Positions 16,370-24,001 of a stretch of 64,000 nucleotides of DNA are shown piece by piece (the first letter of the stretch is position 1; the number at the start of each line of letters is the position of its first letter). The position numbers were made by a program, and so were the translations under genes. The notes beneath the pieces are model-generated. The model was not told the DNA's origin. It did no database searches and was given only the letters and a program-made list of their open reading frames with translations. Location: contig CBDFLL010000005.1 of the NCBI GenBank assembly GCA_965249205.1, forward strand, positions 248,001-312,000. The letters run 5' to 3'. Origin of the DNA: JAQBVV01 sp965249205. GTDB taxonomy: Bacteria; Acidobacteriota; Vicinamibacteria; Vicinamibacterales; UBA2999.

Positions 16370-16756
16370 CTAATCGGGCCCCTTCAGCGGGTCGTTCGTT
16401 TCCGGCCAGCCTGCCCGCATGAGATAGTCGAGCGCGACACACAATCCGTAGCGATCGGCGTGGTGAGGATCAGCAGCGAGAGCACGCCCACCGCGATGGC
16501 GCCGAACAAAAGTACACCGAGTTCGTACATCCGGAAATAGAGGGCGGCGACGAGCGGGAAGAATAAATGCGACTCGGTCGATGAAGATCAGGAAGGCTCA
16601 ATGGTCCCCTGGATTGAGCAGGTACTTCTGGCCACACGTGGGACACCGATCGTGGACCACGATCCTCCATCGGTGCTTGAACAACGGACCCCGCCCGCAA
16701 CGAGGGCAGCGTTTGGTCGATCCTCGGACCAGGGCTTGAAGCGCAGAGACGGCCAT
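16370..16756 (-). pseudogene. Decayed DUF983 (zinc-ribbon membrane protein) gene
   Basis: Translating from ATG 16756 gives MAVSALQALVRGSTKRCPRC and then a second zinc-ribbon half, HDRCPTCGQKYLLNPGDH, followed by an in-frame TGA. The same frame continues AFLIFIDRVAFILP. One extra C then shifts into LVAALYFRMYELGVLLFGAI, and a compensating loss returns to DRYGLCVALDYLMRAGWPET and a stop at 16370-16372. The CPxCG...CPxCG plus two membrane helices plus RYG..xALDY order is that of DUF983. The gene has one nonsense codon and two compensating frameshifts. Confidence 0.7.
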
Positions 16757-16864
16757 GTTCGCATGGCGGCCCTAGCAGGCTGCTGAAAAACTCCGTGAAA
16801 TGGGATCGACAGATCGATCCCGGCGTACTACCATGCTCCCAACACCGCTGAAGGGAGCCCCATC

Positions 16865-17941
16865 ATGCGCGGACACGATGAGCAAAGCACTCACATGTTC
16901 AGCTACCTGTCGCCGGAACAGCGCGTGCCAGCCGACCATCCGCTCCGCGCGGTTCGCGCGCTGACGGACGAAGCGCTGAGAACGATGTCGCGCAGGTTCG
17001 CCGGCCTGTACGCCAACACAGGGCGTCCGTCGATCCCGCCGGAACAGCTGCTGCGCGCGTTGTTGCTGCAGGTGCTCTACACGGTGCGGAGCGAGCGGCT
17101 GCTGATGGAAGAGCTCAATTACAACCTGCTGTTCCGCTGGTTCGTGGGCTTGAATTTGGACGACCCGGTTTGGCATCCCACCACGTTTACCAAGAATCGC
17201 GACCGGCTGCTGGCGGGCGATCTCGCGGCCGCCTTCTTTGATGCGGTGCAGGCCCACGCGCGGGCGGCCGGGCTGCTCTCGGACGAACACTTCACTGTGG
17301 ATGGGACCCAATTGGAAGCGTGGGCCAGCCTGAAGAGCTTTCGGTGCCGGGACGCGGCGGAGAGCGACCCGCCCGATGACCCCGGGAATCCCACGGTCAA
17401 CTTCCACGGGGAGCGGCGGCGCAACGACACGCACCAGTCGACGACCGATCCGGAGGCGATGCTGCCTCGGAAGGGCCAGGGGAAGGAAGCCAAGCTGGCG
17501 TATCTGGGCCACGTGCTGCTGGACAATCGACAGGGACTTGTCGCCAACGTCTGCGCGACTCACGCGACGGGGACCGCCGAACGCGAGGCAGCGGCGCTGT
17601 TGCTGGAGGCCAGCGCGCCGCCGGGCAGCACGGTCGGGGCGGACAAGGGCTACGATGTGGCAAGCTTTGTGGCCGCTGTCCGTATCCGGGCCGTCACGCC
17701 CCACGTTGCTCAGAAGGTCCGCTGGAGTGCGATCGATGGCCGGACCACGCGGCATGCGGGCTATCACGTCAGTCAGCGGAAACGGAAACTCGTAGAACAG
17801 GTCTTTGGCTGGATGAAGACCGTCGGCGGCTTGCGCAAACTCCGGCATCGCGGTGTCGCCCTCGTGGATTGGCAGCTTACCTTCGCCGCCACGGTCTATA
17901 ACTTGGTCCGGCTGCGGAATCTGGAGGCGAGGTGTCCCTGA
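16865..17941 (+). CDS. IS5-family transposase (copy B, intact)
   Basis: 358 residues. It has a DUF772-type N-terminal domain (FSYLSPEQRVPADHPLRAVR, RPSIPPEQLLRALLLQVLYT) and a DDE_Tnp_1-type catalytic core: first Asp in FTVDGTQLEAWAS, second in GADKGYDVASF, and Glu in RKRKLVEQVFGWMKTVGG. It starts at ATG 16865 after GAAGGGAGCC. This is the reference copy: the transposases at 21277, 39231, 42755 and 50671 are identical, and the one at 32639 differs at one residue. A 358-codon antisense frame covers the same DNA but is not a gene. Confidence 0.95.
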   Translation: MRGHDEQSTHMFSYLSPEQRVPADHPLRAVRALTDEALRTMSRRFAGLYANTGRPSIPPEQLLRALLLQVLYTVRSERLLMEELNYNLLFRWFVGLNLDDPVWHPTTFTKNRDRLLAGDLAAAFFDAVQAHARAAGLLSDEHFTVDGTQLEAWASLKSFRCRDAAESDPPDDPGNPTVNFHGERRRNDTHQSTTDPEAMLPRKGQGKEAKLAYLGHVLLDNRQGLVANVCATHATGTAEREAAALLLEASAPPGSTVGADKGYDVASFVAAVRIRAVTPHVAQKVRWSAIDGRTTRHAGYHVSQRKRKLVEQVFGWMKTVGGLRKLRHRGVALVDWQLTFAATVYNLVRLRNLEARCP

Positions 17942-17962
17942 TCACCGGCCGCGCGTGTCGCC

Positions 17963-17997
17963 GGCCCCTTGATCGGGGCCAGCGCACAGCCGTGCGC
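17963..17997 (+). terminator. Paired stem-loops after the IS5 transposase
   Basis: Two adjacent hairpins follow the transposase stop: GGCCCC-TTGATC-GGGGCC (17963-17980) and GCGCAC-AGCC-GTGCGC (17982-17997). There is no U-tract, so they may act as a terminator barrier or a structural sub-terminal element. They occur in all full copies; copy A has lost half of the first stem. Confidence 0.35.
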
Positions 17998-18070
17998 ACC
18001 GTTGTCGGTCGGTGGTGACTCGCATGATCCTTAGAAAACGGCCCGATCACCCGGGTTCTTCAGCAGCCTG

Positions 18071-18859
18071 CTAGGAGCTCTGGCCGGTTCCCTCTTCGTC
18101 GAAGGGTTTCTCGATCATCCCGAAGTTTGCCGTTGACGGGTCCATGGCGAGGATCTGCAGGCTTAAGCCATCTTCGGCGGGAACGCTGATGCGCCCCGCG
18201 TAGACGCTGGTCTCGCCGGCGTACGTCAGGGTCGCGGTCTCCAGGACGGTGTCGTCCCGGACGATTCGGGCCTCGATGGTGTATTGCATCGAGTCCCAGA
18301 GCCCGCCAGGCTCTGTCGGGCATCCACAGAGCATCGTGACGCGGGCGCGGACCGCGATCTCACTCCCGGGCACGTCGTGCAGATCGCCGGTGGGCTCCAC
18401 CAGCTCCACGGCGAAGCCGTAGAGTTCAAGAATTACGCCGTCCCCGAGGACGTCGTGCCCTGGCACCAGCAGCATGGTGCGGGAGATCCGCTGAGATGCC
18501 TGCGGCGTACCGATAGGACCTTCGGCCTCGATCCTGACCTGCGTGGGGCGGGTCAATGCCAGTTCAGCCAGAAAGCCCGCCGCTCCCTCGGTGTCGAACA
18601 CGCGTTGTCCACGGGCGCGCGGTTCGACAACGAGTCGCTGCGTATCCCCCGTTCCACCCGCTTGCACGCCTCTGGCGAGCAACGAGCCGGTCCGCGCGTC
18701 CCGCACCGTGATGCGTGCGCCGCCTATCGCGGAGCCGATGAGTTTCGCATCGTGTGCAACGGCGCGGATCATGACTCTCGTGGGCGTGTCCTGCGCGATG
18801 ACAGACCCGCTAAGAACGACGACCGCAGAGCAGACCAGGACGCCGCGAAGTGAGATCAA
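18071..18859 (-). CDS. Exported protein of unknown function
   Basis: 262 residues if it starts at TTG 18859, which directly follows the stop of the upstream cytochrome gene (18861-18863) and sits behind GAGG, so translation is probably coupled. Signal peptide: RGVLVCSAVVVLSGSVIAQ. The rest is beta-rich (VMIRAVAHDAKLIGSAIGGA, TMLLVPGHDVLGDGVILELY) with two cysteines in MLCGCPTEPGG. I do not recognise a family; coupling to a di-heme cytochrome suggests a partner or accessory role. Its TAG stop lies in the CTAG duplicated by IS5 copy B. Confidence 0.72.
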   Translation of the reverse strand: MISLRGVLVCSAVVVLSGSVIAQDTPTRVMIRAVAHDAKLIGSAIGGARITVRDARTGSLLARGVQAGGTGDTQRLVVEPRARGQRVFDTEGAAGFLAELALTRPTQVRIEAEGPIGTPQASQRISRTMLLVPGHDVLGDGVILELYGFAVELVEPTGDLHDVPGSEIAVRARVTMLCGCPTEPGGLWDSMQYTIEARIVRDDTVLETATLTYAGETSVYAGRISVPAEDGLSLQILAMDPSTANFGMIEKPFDEEGTGQSS

Positions 18860-18860
18860 T

Positions 18861-19877
18861 CTATCGATCCTCGACGACACACGCCGGGGTTGCTCCGTTG
18901 ACCCACGCCGCGAGCATCTGCCACTCCGGGTCGTCCTGCGTGTGCCAGCGACGCCCTCCGCTATGGTAGTTGTCGCCGCCATCGTGGGAATCGAGCGGAT
19001 GCGTCAGGAACCGACTGCCGAGGGGGTCGCCCGGCTCTATGAACCGGCTGAGCAACTCGAAGTTTTCGCGGGACTCCTGTTCGTCCCAGAAAACGCGCCC
19101 GTCCGGTAAATCCTGCGCGAATCCGCGCACGCCAGAACCGTGGCATGCCGCGCATTCCATCCGATCAGCCACTTGCTCGCGGTCTTGGAAGATTCTTTGT
19201 ACGCAGGTCCTGAAGAACTCGAAGTCCACCTCGGCGACCTCCGCAGGGCCTCCCGGCACCGGGTCCGCCGCGCTCACCCACGACGCCAGCGCCTGCCAGT
19301 CGGCCTCGTCTTGAGACTGCCAGAACTTGCCGCCCACGTGAAAGCCACTTCCACCGGCGCTGAGCTCGAGAGGGGCGAGCAGGAGGCGACTGTCTTCGGG
19401 CTCGCCTGGCGTGACCAGTGCCGACACCACGTCGAAGTTTCTCCGCGATTGCTCCTCCGTCCAGTACACGCCGCCGTTGCCATCTTCCTCCAGCGGTTGC
19501 AGCCGCATCGGCGTGCCCGACTGGATATGGCACGTAACGCAGGCCGACAACCCTGGGCCGTACCCACCTCGGTCTCTCAGCAGGACCGGTTCCACGCGCT
19601 CCTTGTACACGGCATAGTCGAGCGCGGTCGGTGCCTGTCGCGCCGCCGCAGCAGCGGCGTTGGGATGGGCCGCGACCAGCGCGGCACTGAGATCCCCCGC
19701 GGTGGGAGCAATCGCAGTTCTTGACCCCCCAATGCCGACCAGTGGCACGAAGAGGTCCCCTGCGGTCGGAGCAACCGCACCTCTCGTCTCCCCAGTGCCG
19801 ACCTGCGAGACGGCGATGAGCAACGCCACTCCGATCACGGGCAGCGTGCCGCGGTTCCAGTTGATCCGGTTTCTCAT
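18861..19877 (-). CDS. Exported di-heme c-type cytochrome with internal duplication
   Basis: 338 residues with a signal segment (TLPVIGVALLIAVSQV), a low-complexity stretch repeating IAPTAGDL/VAPTAGDL, and two homologous halves. Half one carries CVTCH (GLSACVTCHIQSGTPMRLQP) and half two carries CAACH (RMECAACHGSGVRGFAQDLP). Each is followed by VYWTEEQSRRNFDVV or VFWDEQESRENFELL, and then by an SRLLLAPL/SRFLTHPL and a W(Q/H)xQD..W block. This architecture matches cytochromes of the planctomycete/acidobacterial type found with propeller proteins. It is periplasmic and the first gene of a coupled pair with the gene ending at 18071. Confidence 0.85.
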   Translation of the reverse strand: MRNRINWNRGTLPVIGVALLIAVSQVGTGETRGAVAPTAGDLFVPLVGIGGSRTAIAPTAGDLSAALVAAHPNAAAAAARQAPTALDYAVYKERVEPVLLRDRGGYGPGLSACVTCHIQSGTPMRLQPLEEDGNGGVYWTEEQSRRNFDVVSALVTPGEPEDSRLLLAPLELSAGGSGFHVGGKFWQSQDEADWQALASWVSAADPVPGGPAEVAEVDFEFFRTCVQRIFQDREQVADRMECAACHGSGVRGFAQDLPDGRVFWDEQESRENFELLSRFIEPGDPLGSRFLTHPLDSHDGGDNYHSGGRRWHTQDDPEWQMLAAWVNGATPACVVEDR

Positions 19878-19967
19878 GGTGTGCGTCCTGGTGTTCGGTG
19901 TCAGATGGAGGCCATCCGCCAGCGGCCTATACCGCTGAGCGGATGCCCTCAGGACTTCGGCGAGCTG

Positions 19968-21017
19968 CTACTGCGGCAACACGACGGTATGGGCTCGCTT
20001 CGGCGTCTGGCCCACCGGGATTCGTGCGATCTCGGTCATCGTCGAGCGGTCCACCACCGAGACATCGTTACCCCCGGCGTTGGCCGCATACAGATAGCGA
20101 CTGTCAGGCGTAGTCACGAGCCAGTCGGGATGGTGCCCGACCAGGACACTTCCTTGCAGTTCCAGGTCGGGGAGTGAGTAGGCGTACACGCGGTTATGAG
20201 GCTTGCTCGCGACCCACAGAATCTCCCCGTCTACAGTTCGGGCCAGACCATGGCTGGGCGATCCCTGAATCGAATCGTTGTCCACCTGGCTGAGGGGAAG
20301 CTTCGGTATCTGCACCTTGTCGACCACTTCCTGCGTCTCGAAATCCAGCACGTAGAACCCATGATGGTTGGAGACCTCAACGAAGATCGATTTCGTCGAG
20401 CCATCCGGATTGACGTCGAATTCCATAGGACGAACGCCGTCGTCGAGCCTCTTCGACCAGACGGGCTCGTCGGTCGTTGTGTCAATGACCGTCAGCGTTC
20501 TCGCCGAGATCATGCCTGCCACGGCGTGCTTGCCATCGGGCGTGACGAAGACGTTGTGCACGCCTCCGACGGTCGGGATGTGCCGGATGTTCGTCTGGGT
20601 GGCGGTATCGATGACGTCGACACCGCCGCTGCCTCTCGCGATGGCGACGTAGACTTTCTCGCCGTTCGGCGTAATGCCCACATTGTTCGGGCCGTCGGTA
20701 AGGGGAATCTGCTTGACGACCTTCAGCGTCTCAGTGGACACCACATCGAGCGTGTGATCGAACTCGTTGCTGATGTAGTAGGCGCTGCCGTCGGGGTGGT
20801 ACGTGACGCCGTGCGGAATCGGGACGTCGTCGATCTCCCCCACGACCGTATTGGTGAGCGGGTCGATGATGTGGATGTTGTCCCCGCCGGAGTTCGACTG
20901 AAGAATCTGAACCTTGCCCTCGGAGCTCCGCGTGAACCCCTGCTGGGCCGCCAGCGGCTCCAACATGAGACTGCCTGCGATTAACACGACACACACCACG
21001 GCAGGGGTGAGCTTCAT
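19968..21017 (-). CDS. YVTN-type beta-propeller protein
   Basis: 349 residues from ATG 21017 (MKLTPAVVCV), preceded by AGGAGG; the longer frame reaching back into the IS is rejected. After the signal peptide (VLIAGSLMLEPLAAQ) come seven or so YVTN/NHL-like blades: HIIDPLTNTVVGEIDDVPIP, VTYHPDGSAYYISNEFDHTL, GVDVIDTATQTNIRHIPTVG, NDVSVVDRSTMTEIARIPVG. Such exported propellers bind ligands or act with quinoproteins. IS5 copy C lies ~130 bases upstream with its transposase pointing toward this gene, so read-through could alter expression. Confidence 0.85.
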   Translation of the reverse strand: MKLTPAVVCVVLIAGSLMLEPLAAQQGFTRSSEGKVQILQSNSGGDNIHIIDPLTNTVVGEIDDVPIPHGVTYHPDGSAYYISNEFDHTLDVVSTETLKVVKQIPLTDGPNNVGITPNGEKVYVAIARGSGGVDVIDTATQTNIRHIPTVGGVHNVFVTPDGKHAVAGMISARTLTVIDTTTDEPVWSKRLDDGVRPMEFDVNPDGSTKSIFVEVSNHHGFYVLDFETQEVVDKVQIPKLPLSQVDNDSIQGSPSHGLARTVDGEILWVASKPHNRVYAYSLPDLELQGSVLVGHHPDWLVTTPDSRYLYAANAGGNDVSVVDRSTMTEIARIPVGQTPKRAHTVVLPQ

Positions 21018-21147
21018 CGGGACCTCCTGTATGCAACGCAGCACGGCAGTCCTCTTGCCTTGCCGGGTAACCGCAGTGTTCTCGAAACAGTGCGGAATGT
21101 CTGAATCGTGAAATCTTACCGCGGAGTGCGGCGACGGTGCTAGATAG

Positions 21148-22442
21148 CAGGCTGCTGAAGAACCCGGGTGATCGGGCCGTTTTCTAAGGATCATGCGAGT
21201 CACCACCGACCGACAACGGTGCGCACGGCTGTGCGCTGGCCCCGATCAAGGGGCCGGCGACACGCGCGGCCGGTGATCAGGGACACCTCGCCTCCAGATT
21301 CCGCAGCCGGACCAAGTTATAGACCGTGGCGGCGAAGGTAAGCTGCCAATCCACGAGGGCGACACCGCGATGCCGGAGTTTGCGCAAGCCGCCGACGGTC
21401 TTCATCCAGCCAAAGACCTGTTCTACGAGTTTCCGTTTCCGCTGACTGACGTGATAGCCCGCATGCCGCGTGGTCCGGCCATCGATCGCACTCCAGCGGA
21501 CCTTCTGAGCAACGTGGGGCGTGACGGCCCGGATACGGACAGCGGCCACAAAGCTTGCCACATCGTAGCCCTTGTCCGCCCCGACCGTGCTGCCCGGCGG
21601 CGCGCTGGCCTCCAGCAACAGCGCCGCTGCCTCGCGTTCGGCGGTCCCCGTCGCGTGAGTCGCGCAGACGTTGGCGACAAGTCCCTGTCGATTGTCCAGC
21701 AGCACGTGGCCCAGATACGCCAGCTTGGCTTCCTTCCCCTGGCCCTTCCGAGGCAGCATCGCCTCCGGATCGGTCGTCGACTGGTGCGTGTCGTTGCGCC
21801 GCCGCTCCCCGTGGAAGTTGACCGTGGGATTCCCGGGGTCATCGGGCGGGTCGCTCTCCGCCGCGTCCCGGCACCGAAAGCTCTTCAGGCTGGCCCACGC
21901 TTCCAATTGGGTCCCATCCACAGTGAAGTGTTCGTCCGAGAGCAGCCCGGCCGCCCGCGCGTGGGCCTGCACCGCATCAAAGAAGGCGGCCGCGAGATCG
22001 CCCGCCAGCAGCCGGTCGCGATTCTTGGTAAACGTGGTGGGATGCCAAACCGGGTCGTCCAAATTCAAGCCCACGAACCAGCGGAACAGCAGGTTGTAAT
22101 TGAGCTCTTCCATCAGCAGCCGCTCGCTCCGCACCGTGTAGAGCACCTGCAGCAACAACGCGCGCAGCAGCTGTTCCGGCGGGATCGACGGACGCCCTGT
22201 GTTGGCGTACAGGCCGGCGAACCTGCGCGACATCGTTCTCAGCGCTTCGTCCGTCAGCGCGCGAACCGCGCGGAGCGGATGGTCGGCTGGCACGCGCTGT
22301 TCCGGCGACAGGTAGCTGAACATGTGAGTGCTTTGCTCATCGTGTCCGCGCATGATGGGGCTCCCTTCAGCGGTGTTGGGAGCATGGTAGTACGCCGGGA
22401 TCGATCTGTCGATCCCATTTCACGGAGTTTTTCAGCAGCCTG
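21148..22442 (-). mobile_element. IS5-family insertion sequence, copy C
   Basis: A full 1,295-bp element. The right flank is CTAG (22443-22446), but the left flank is ATAG (21144-21147), the only copy with mismatched flanks. The right CTAG is also the outer edge of the short inverted-repeat element at 22443-22607, so the IS landed at that element's end. Confidence 0.93.
21277..22353 (-). CDS. IS5-family transposase (copy C, intact)
   Basis: Same 358-residue protein as at 16865, with all three catalytic acidic positions present. Confidence 0.95.
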   Translation of the reverse strand: MRGHDEQSTHMFSYLSPEQRVPADHPLRAVRALTDEALRTMSRRFAGLYANTGRPSIPPEQLLRALLLQVLYTVRSERLLMEELNYNLLFRWFVGLNLDDPVWHPTTFTKNRDRLLAGDLAAAFFDAVQAHARAAGLLSDEHFTVDGTQLEAWASLKSFRCRDAAESDPPDDPGNPTVNFHGERRRNDTHQSTTDPEAMLPRKGQGKEAKLAYLGHVLLDNRQGLVANVCATHATGTAEREAAALLLEASAPPGSTVGADKGYDVASFVAAVRIRAVTPHVAQKVRWSAIDGRTTRHAGYHVSQRKRKLVEQVFGWMKTVGGLRKLRHRGVALVDWQLTFAATVYNLVRLRNLEARCP

Positions 22443-22607
22443 CTAGTGGTCTGGTTGCGAATTAGCTCGGCATTCGGCCGGCGATGGCTCCCGTCTGGCG
22501 GCGTTGCTCCTCGGTCACATGCGCCCGGCATACTCCCTCGTCGCGCCTGGCCAGCCGGGCGCCTCACCGCCCTCGGTGCACAAGCCAATTCGCAACCAGA
22601 CCACTAG
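22443..22607. mobile_element. MITE-like element with 21-bp perfect terminal inverted repeats
   Basis: 165 bp bounded by perfect 21-bp inverted repeats at 22443-22463 and 22587-22607, starting CTAGTGGTCTGGTTGCG. The interior is GC-rich and has no reading frame. Read as TA-GTGGTCTGG...CCAGACCAC-TA it fits a TA-targeting (IS630/mariner-like) miniature element. No partner transposase is in the window, so the family is inference. Confidence 0.65.
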
Positions 22608-22647
22608 TGGACGCAGCCGGAACGTGACGCGCGGCTCCAGGACACTG

Positions 22648-22702
22648 GCGCGGATTTCACTGATGCGGTGACTCGGGAGCCACGCGCTCATGAAATCCGC
22701 GC
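22648..22702. repeat. 55-nt imperfect hairpin
   Basis: Outer arms GCGCGGATTTCA (22648-22659) and its exact complement at 22691-22702 enclose a second stem, GTGACTC/GAGCCAC. It lies 41 bases beyond the MITE-like element and ends just downstream of the stop of the NHL gene (22728). It may be a palindromic intergenic repeat, a terminator-like structure or another miniature element. Confidence 0.6.
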
Positions 22703-22727
22703 TAGATGCCGCGCGTCGTTCAGCACT

Positions 22728-23957
22728 TTACTGCGTGGAATTGGTTGGCCACACGGTGCCCTGGGGCTCGCGCGGCAGGTCAGCCATTCCGCGATAGACA
22801 AACTTCTGGATCCGCTTCCCCTCCCACGTTTCCGTGGTGTACAGATTGCCCGCCGAGTCAATGGCAATGCTGTGCACCCCGTAGAACTGCCCGGGTTGCC
22901 GTCCGCCGTCGCCAAAGCTTGTCAATTCTTCCAGCGTGTCGCGGAGCACGATGCGCACCCGGTTGTTCATGCCATCGAGAACGAACAGATAGCGTTGCTC
23001 CGCGTCGCGAGAAAACGCGATATCCCAGACAGAACCCGAGGCGAGCGTCTCCTTGGCAATAAACCCCTCTTTGACGAAGGTCCCGTCCTTCTGAAACACC
23101 TGGATCCGGTCGTTGGCGCGGTCGCACACGTAGACGAGTCCGTCAGCGGACACGTCCGCGCAATGGACCGGATTTCGAAACTGCTGTGCGGGAGCGGCGT
23201 CGGGATCGTAGGGACCGAGGTTCGTGTCGTCCGGCGCATTGCCGTAGGCGCCCCAGAACCGCTTCATTTCGCCGGTATCACCGTCGAGCACGGCGACGCG
23301 CTTGTTCAGATAGCCATCGGCGACGTAGGCCTCGTTGTCGGTCGGATCCACGACCACTTTCGCGACGCGACCAAAGTTCTGCATGTCAGAGCTATCGCCC
23401 TCGTACGTAGGGATGTAGTCGTCTGCCCCCTCATCACCCGGACTACGGTGCGCGCCAGCCATCCCGTACTGGGCGAGAAACTCTCCCGTTCTGCTGAACT
23501 TCAGGATGTGCGAGTCACCGCCGCCGTTGCCGCCGATCCACACGTTGCCGAGGTGATCCACGAAGATGCCATGGTTCGACTGCGGCCACTCGTACCCTTC
23601 TCCCGGGCCTCCCCATGACCCGACAAGATTACCTTCGGCGTCGAACTCCAGCACCGGTGGCGCGCCCTCGCAGCATTCCGCGTGCTCCAGTTCGATGCCT
23701 CTTTCCTGGTCGGCGAGCGTGGCCGAACTGCGGTGGATCATCCAGACGTGATCGCGTTCGTCCACCCACACGCCAATGGCGGATCCGAGCACCCAGTGAT
23801 TCGGCAGGGGCTTGGGCCAGAACGGATCGACCTCGAATCGCGGCGCAGTCACGGTGTCACCCTGCGCTTCTACTGTCTCCTGCAGCACGACGCGGGTGAT
23901 GCCCAGCGCCCCAAGGACCACGACGAACATCGTTGCGATCAGTGTGTTCCGTTTCAC
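22728..23957 (-). CDS. Exported NHL-type six-bladed propeller protein
   Basis: 409 residues from GTG 23957, with AAAGGAG seven to nine bases upstream. Signal anchor: ATMFVVVLGALGITRVVLQ. NHL-like blades include NHGIFVDHLGNVWIGGNGGG, VHCADVSADGLVYVCDRAND, RIQVFQKDGTFVKEGF and HSIAIDSAGNLYTTETWEGK. Relatives are annotated as peptidyl-glycine alpha-amidating-lyase-like or generic six-bladed propellers. It is probably periplasmic. No catalytic assignment can be made. Confidence 0.85.
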   Translation of the reverse strand: MKRNTLIATMFVVVLGALGITRVVLQETVEAQGDTVTAPRFEVDPFWPKPLPNHWVLGSAIGVWVDERDHVWMIHRSSATLADQERGIELEHAECCEGAPPVLEFDAEGNLVGSWGGPGEGYEWPQSNHGIFVDHLGNVWIGGNGGGDSHILKFSRTGEFLAQYGMAGAHRSPGDEGADDYIPTYEGDSSDMQNFGRVAKVVVDPTDNEAYVADGYLNKRVAVLDGDTGEMKRFWGAYGNAPDDTNLGPYDPDAAPAQQFRNPVHCADVSADGLVYVCDRANDRIQVFQKDGTFVKEGFIAKETLASGSVWDIAFSRDAEQRYLFVLDGMNNRVRIVLRDTLEELTSFGDGGRQPGQFYGVHSIAIDSAGNLYTTETWEGKRIQKFVYRGMADLPREPQGTVWPTNSTQ

Positions 23958-24001
23958 GGTTTGTCTCCTTTGCCGGCTACGGCCGGGTCCGACGAGCGGA
24001 G

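Larger units (their letters stand above)
16776..18070 (+). mobile_element. IS5-family insertion sequence, copy B
   Basis: A full 1,295-bp element bounded by CTAG at 16772-16775 and 18071-18074. The terminal inverted repeats share CAGGCTGCTGAA. It inserted beside the start of the DUF983 pseudogene and exactly at the TAG stop codon of the gene ending at 18071, so that stop is preserved in the duplication. Best assigned to IS5 by transposase type and CTAG target. Confidence 0.95.

Noticed and set aside
16772..17848. 358-codon antisense frame starting MPEFAQAADGL in each IS5 copy
   Set aside because: It lies fully opposite the DDE transposase and has no recognisable domain; it is a GC-driven shadow frame, repeated with each copy.
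22648..22702. Integron attC site
   Set aside because: Long hairpin present, but no attC core sites, no integron integrase and no cassette array.
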